A stretch of DNA of 64,000 bases from Aplectana chamaeleonis. Lineage: Eukaryota > Nematoda > Chromadorea > Rhabditida > Cosmocercidae. Position 1 is the stretch's first letter, and each line of letters begins with the position of its first letter. This document shows positions 59,400 through 64,000 of this stretch, in pieces. The notes beneath the pieces are model-generated. The model made no database searches, was not told the origin of the DNA, and saw nothing but the letters and a program-made list of their open reading frames with translations. Location of the stretch: contig JAPDOI010001156.1 of NCBI GenBank assembly GCA_029168955.1, positions 124,001-188,000 of the forward strand. The letters run 5' to 3'. The translations under genes were made by a program, and so were the position numbers.

Positions 59400-60719
59400 C
59401 AGCCAGATCTGAGCAAACGCAATTCGGCCGCGCACCCCAGATGTGAACGACCCCCCCCCCTCCGCCCAGTGCGTAGATGGGAGCAGAGGGTACGTGAGAT
59501 AGAAGCGACTTAGGTGGACGAAATTGGAGCTCTAAGCTCAGTCAAGTGCCCAGCCTATGCTACGTTTGACCTAACGTATCGATACAGCAGCCTAAAAATT
59601 CCCGCCTGACCAAAAAAGTTCAATGGAAGCCAAGGTTTTTTTAGGCTCAATCTTTTGAGGTAAGGCTGCGTACACAAAGGGTACCGTTCCAACAAAGAAT
59701 GCATACATTTCTGAACCAGCCCTCTTGATGTGGGAAGTGTGGTTGAACGGGGTAATACGGTGCGTTGCATAAGTATACGGACACCCCTGAAATCAAATAA
59801 TTGGGTACTGAAAAAAGCTTCAGAGTAATGATATCAGTTTCCATGTAATCTGCTGCGCCAAAAAGATGGATCACATTATACTACCATCGCTACTCGATTT
59901 CACTTCCAATAACGCGGCAGACTTCATTTTTTGCATGTTGCATAAGGATACGAAAACTTTGAAAACAGGCTGTTTTCTCGCGATTTTCTCTGCGAAACTT
60001 CTAGTTCGAAATGGATTTTGAAAACGGGATACAATATGGGAAAACTTATCAGCATACCATGTGGTTCATTTATTTAATTTGAAGAACAAGCCCTGGATGA
60101 GGCCTCGAGCGCCGCTGGACTCGGTGTCCGATTGATTTCCCAGCAGCTTTGCCGGTCGGTCAGCTGCGTGCATTCCGAATTTTTTGCGGTATACTTGTTT
60201 GTATAGCATCCACTGTCGCTCAGAACGGACAAGGATGCTCACTGTCAAAGATGGAGGATTCGTTGCTCGGCGAGCATCCAACACCCTTGTGTCAGCCTTG
60301 GCGACTCGTTCCGAAATGGCGCTGAATGTCTCGGGATACACCATCATACGTTCCAGCCACCGTTGAGGCAACATTTCAAAATCCATTGGAAAGAAATCCC
60401 GTTGTTCATAGCACACCCGCAACATTGCGCGTCTTCATTTCACACGGTCTAACAGGAACAGAAAATGGAAAGGCGTCACTCGATTAGGGCGCTCGGTTTT
60501 CTAGGGCTCTGATTACAGATTGGCATTCTAGGGTGTTTTCCGACGAGAAGAAGTCATATTAGGATGGTTCTGATTGCTGAAAACGTTACTACAACGATCT
60601 TAGTAATTAACCGGCCTATGTCAGCCGACGAGGTTTCGCAGAAAGCAGCGTGATGGAGTAGACCGTTTCCAGCAGTTGGGGTGAGGTCGCCACTACATTT
60701 TTTCCAACAGAATACACTG
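59400..60719. other. Non-coding spacer, possible decayed Tc1/mariner-type end
   Basis: No supported gene. A run of 10-11 C/T at 59,450 is followed by ordinary sequence. At about 59,760-59,790 TGCATAAGTATACGGACACC resembles in style a Tc1/mariner terminus, but no partner end or transposase is visible. A 119-codon open frame on the minus strand (60,066-60,425) matches nothing I recognise. Confidence 0.35.
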
Positions 60720-63700
60720 TTGTAGAAATCGGAGAACTTTATGTGGATTTTGTGAAAATTTGAAAATTTCAATCTGTGGATCACGTTTAAAAATTTTACT
60801 TTGAGCCATCCGGATTCAGAACACAGGAGCTCCCCATATGCAACCGATCCACGCTTTTGTAAAAATCGGAATTTTTTGTGGATTTTGTGAAAATATGAAA
60901 ATTTCAATCTGTAGATCACATTTGAAATTTTTTAGTTTGAGCGATCCGGATTCAGAACACAGGAGCTTCCCATATGCAACCGATCCACGCTTTTGTAAAA
61001 ATCAGGGAATTTTATGTGGATTTTGTGAAAATATGCAAATTTCAATCTGTAGATCACATTTGAAATTTTTTAGTTTGAGCGATCCGGATTCAGAACACAG
61101 GAGCTTCCCATATGCAACCGATCCACGCTTTTGTAAAAATCGGAATTTTATGTGGATTTTGTGAAAATATTAAAATTTCAATCTGTAGATCACATTTGAA
61201 ATTTTTAGGTTTGAGCGATCCGGATTCAGAACACAGGAGCTTTCCATATGCAACCGATCCACGCTTTTGTAAAAATCGGAATTTTATGTGGATTTTGTGA
61301 AAATATGAAAATTTCAATCTGTAGATCACATTTAAAATTTTTTAGTTTGAGCGATCCGGATTCAGAACACAGGAGCTTCCCATATGCAACCGATCCACGC
61401 TTTTGTAAAAATCAGGGAATTTTATGTGGATTTTAAGGAAATTTGAAAATTTCAATCTGCAGATCACATTTAAAATTTTTTAGTTTGAGCGATCCGGATT
61501 CAGAACACAGGAGCTTCCCATATGCAACCAATCCACGCTTTTGTGAAAATCGGGAAATTTTATGTGGATTTTAAGAAAATTTGAAAATTTCAATCTGTAG
61601 ATCACATTTAAAATTTTTTAGTTTGAGCGATCCGGATTCAGAACACAGGAGCTTTCCATATGCAACCGATCCACGCTTTTGTAAAAATCGGAATTTTATG
61701 TGCATTTTGTGAAAATATGAAAATTTCAATCTGTAGATCACATTTAAAATTTTTTAGTTTGAGCGATCCAGATTCAGAACACAGGAGCTTCCCATATGCA
61801 ACCGATCCACGCTTTTGTAATAATCAGGGAATTTTATGTGGATTTTAAGGAAATTTGAAAATTTCAATCTGCAGATCACGTTTAAAATTTTTTAGTTTGA
61901 GCGATCCGGATTCAGAACACAGGAGCTTCCCATATGCAACCGATCCACGCTTTTGTGAAAATCGTGAAATTTTATGTGGATTTTAAGAAAATTTGAAAAT
62001 TTCAATCTGTAGATCACATTTAAAATTTTTTAGTTTGAGCGATCCGGATTCAGAGCACAGGAGCTTCCCATATGCAACCGATCCACGCTTTTGTGAAAAT
62101 CGGAATTTTATGTGGATTTTGTGAAAATATAAAAATTTCAATCTGTAGATCACATTTAAAATTTTTTAGTTTGAGCGATCCGGATTCAGAACACAGGAGC
62201 TTCCCATATGCAACCGATCCACGCTTTTGTGAAAATCGGGAAATTTTATGTGGATTTTAAGGAAATTTGAAAATTTCAATCTGTTGATCACATTTAAAAT
62301 TTTTTAGTTTGAGCGATCCGGATTCAGAACACAGGAGCTTCCCATATGCAACCGATCCACGCTTTTGTGAAAATCGGGGAATTTTATGTGGATTTTAAGA
62401 AAATTTGAAAATTTCAATCTGTAGATCACATTTAAAATTTTTTAGTTTGAGCGATCCGGATTCAGAACACAGGAGCTTCCCATATGCAACCGATCCACGC
62501 TTTTGTAAAAATCGGAATTTTATGTGGATTTTGTGAAAATATGAAAATTTCAATCTGTAGATCACATTTAAAATTTTTTAGTTTGAGCGATCCGGATTCA
62601 GAACACAGGAGCTTCCCATATGCAACCGATCCACGCTTTTGTAAAAATCAGGGAATTTTATGTGGATTTTAAGGAAATTTGAAAATTTCAATCTGCAGAT
62701 CACATTTAAAATTTTTTAGTTTGAACGATCCGGATTCAGAACACAGGAGCTTCCCATATGCAACCGATCCACGCTTTTGTGAAAATCGTGAAATTTTATG
62801 TGGATTTTAAGAAAATTTGAAAATTTCAATCTGTAGATCACATTTAAAATTTTTTAGTTTGAGCGATCCGGATTCAGAGCACAGGAGCTTCCCATATGCA
62901 ACCGATCCACGCTTTTGTGAAAATCGGAATTTTATGTGGATTTTGTGAAAATATAAAAATTTCAATCTGTAGATCACATTTAAAATTTTTTAGTTTGAGC
63001 GATCCGGATTCAGAACACAGGAGCTTCCCATATGCAACCGATCCACGCTTTTGTGAAAATCGGGAAATTTTATGTGGATTTTAAGGAAATATGAAAATTT
63101 CAATCTGTAGATCACATTTAAAATTTTTTAGTTTGAGCGATCCGGATTCAGAACACAGGAGCTTCCCATATGCAACCGATCCACGCTTTTGTGAAAATCG
63201 GGGAATTTTATGTGGATTTTAAGGAAATTTGAAAATTTCAATCTGTTGATCACATTTAAAATTTTTTAGTTTGAGCGATCCGGAATCAGAACACAGGAGC
63301 TTCCCATATGCAACCGATCCACGCTTTTGTGAAAATCGGGAAATTTTATGTGGATTTTAAGGAAATTTGAAAATTTAAAATCTGTTGATCACATTTAAAA
63401 TTTTTTAGTTTGAGCGATCCGGATTCAGAACACAGGAGCTTCCCATATGCAACCGATCCACGCTTTTGTGAAAATCGGAATTTTATGTGGATTTTGTGAA
63501 AATATAAAAATTTCAATCTGTAGATCACATTTAAAATTTTTTAGCTTGAGCGATCCGGATTCAGAACACAGGAGCTTCCCATATGCAACCGATCCACGCT
63601 TTTGTAAAAATCATCGAATTTTATGTGGATTTTGTGAAAATATGAAAATTTCAATCTGTAGATCACATTTAAAATTTTTTAGTTTGAGCGATCCGGATTC

Positions 63701-64000
63701 AGAACACAGGAGCTTCCCATATGCAACCGATCCACGCTTTTGTGAAAATCGGGGAATTTTATGCGGATTTTAAGAAAATTTGAAAATTTCAATCTGTAGA
63801 TCACATTTAAAATTTTTTAGTTTGAGCGATCCGGAATCAGAACACAGGAGCTTCCCATATGCAACCGATCCACGCTTTTGTAAAAATCATCGAATTTTAT
63901 GTGGATTTTGTGAAAATATGAAAATTTCAATCTGTAGATCACATTTAAAATTTTTAGTTTGAGCGATGCGGAATCAGAACACAGGAGCTTCCCATATGCA
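60720..64000 (+). repeat. 137-bp AT-rich satellite organised as 412-bp trimers
   Basis: About 24 tandem units, each with CCATATGCAACCGATCCACG, then a variable part around TTTTATGTGGATTTT, then TTTCAATCTGTAGATCACAT and GAGCGATCCGGATTCAGAAC. The first unit (about 60,720-60,850) is diverged. Variants GTGAAAATAT, AAGGAAATTTG and AAGAAAATTTG follow each other in a fixed order, and the same variant returns at 61,248, 61,660, 62,072, 62,484 and 62,896, i.e. every 412 bp. The array runs off the window. Confidence 0.96.

Noticed and set aside
59055..59435. 126-codon GC-rich frame
   Set aside because: Explained by GC-rich foldback sequence, which lacks stops; no domain.
59760..59960. Tc1/mariner element suggested by TGCATAAGTATACGGACACC
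   Set aside because: Only one possible end and a loose second match in the same orientation; no transposase.
60066..60425. 119-codon minus-strand frame, possible exon
   Set aside because: No family recognised, no clear splice or start context. Noted in the spacer entry only.
60838..63962. 62-108 codon frames repeated every 412 bp
   Set aside because: Produced by the 137-bp satellite; several phases, no conservation beyond the repeat itself.

Overview
This 64-kb window is eukaryotic and made almost entirely of repeats. I recognise no host protein-coding gene, tRNA or rRNA. Two kinds of Penelope-like retroelement (PLE), many foldback/MITE elements flanked by TTAA, CpG-rich unmethylated-looking satellite DNA and moderate GC in the non-repetitive DNA point to an invertebrate. 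A nematode is my best guess, but that is inference only.

Layout. 1-36,400: a giant GC-rich array of a 42-bp satellite. It runs in one orientation to about 8,055 and in the opposite orientation from there on, so it is an inverted satellite array with an almost palindromic centre. The last third of the right arm shows recent kilobase-scale internal duplications. 36,478-36,645: an ACAT microsatellite that sits against the satellite edge. 36,650-40,430: non-coding DNA with small palindromic repeats, two TTAA-flanked MITEs that share one TTAA, and a 675-bp foldback element. 40,429-46,228: a composite insertion of a canonical PLE (RT followed by a C-terminal GIY-YIG nuclease). It holds a 5'-truncated inverted copy, a scrambled junction, a pseudo-LTR, a full-length copy and a second pseudo-LTR, all bounded by a 12-bp direct repeat. 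46,348-51,604: MITEs, long palindromes and foldbacks. 52,152-57,212: a second, different PLE with the permuted order GIY-YIG, then a CxC linker, then RT, as in the Naiad clade. It is a 5'-truncated copy followed exactly 4,400 bp later by the matching 3' end of a longer copy. 57,213-60,719: non-coding DNA, one more MITE and a GC-rich foldback. 60,720-64,000 (running off the window): an AT-rich satellite of about 137 bp organised as a 412-bp trimer.

Nothing here works as a pathway. Both PLEs code for self-mobilisation (reverse transcriptase plus nicking endonuclease), and every copy seen carries at least one disabling lesion. The canonical PLE copies are only one point change or one inserted base away from an open frame, so they look young. 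The long open frames in the 42-bp satellite (up to 2,940 codons) come from the unit length being 14 codons with no stop in several frames. They switch frame freely, which argues that they are not genes. The setting (two unrelated satellites flanking a retroelement-rich island) looks like heterochromatin, perhaps pericentromeric or subtelomeric.
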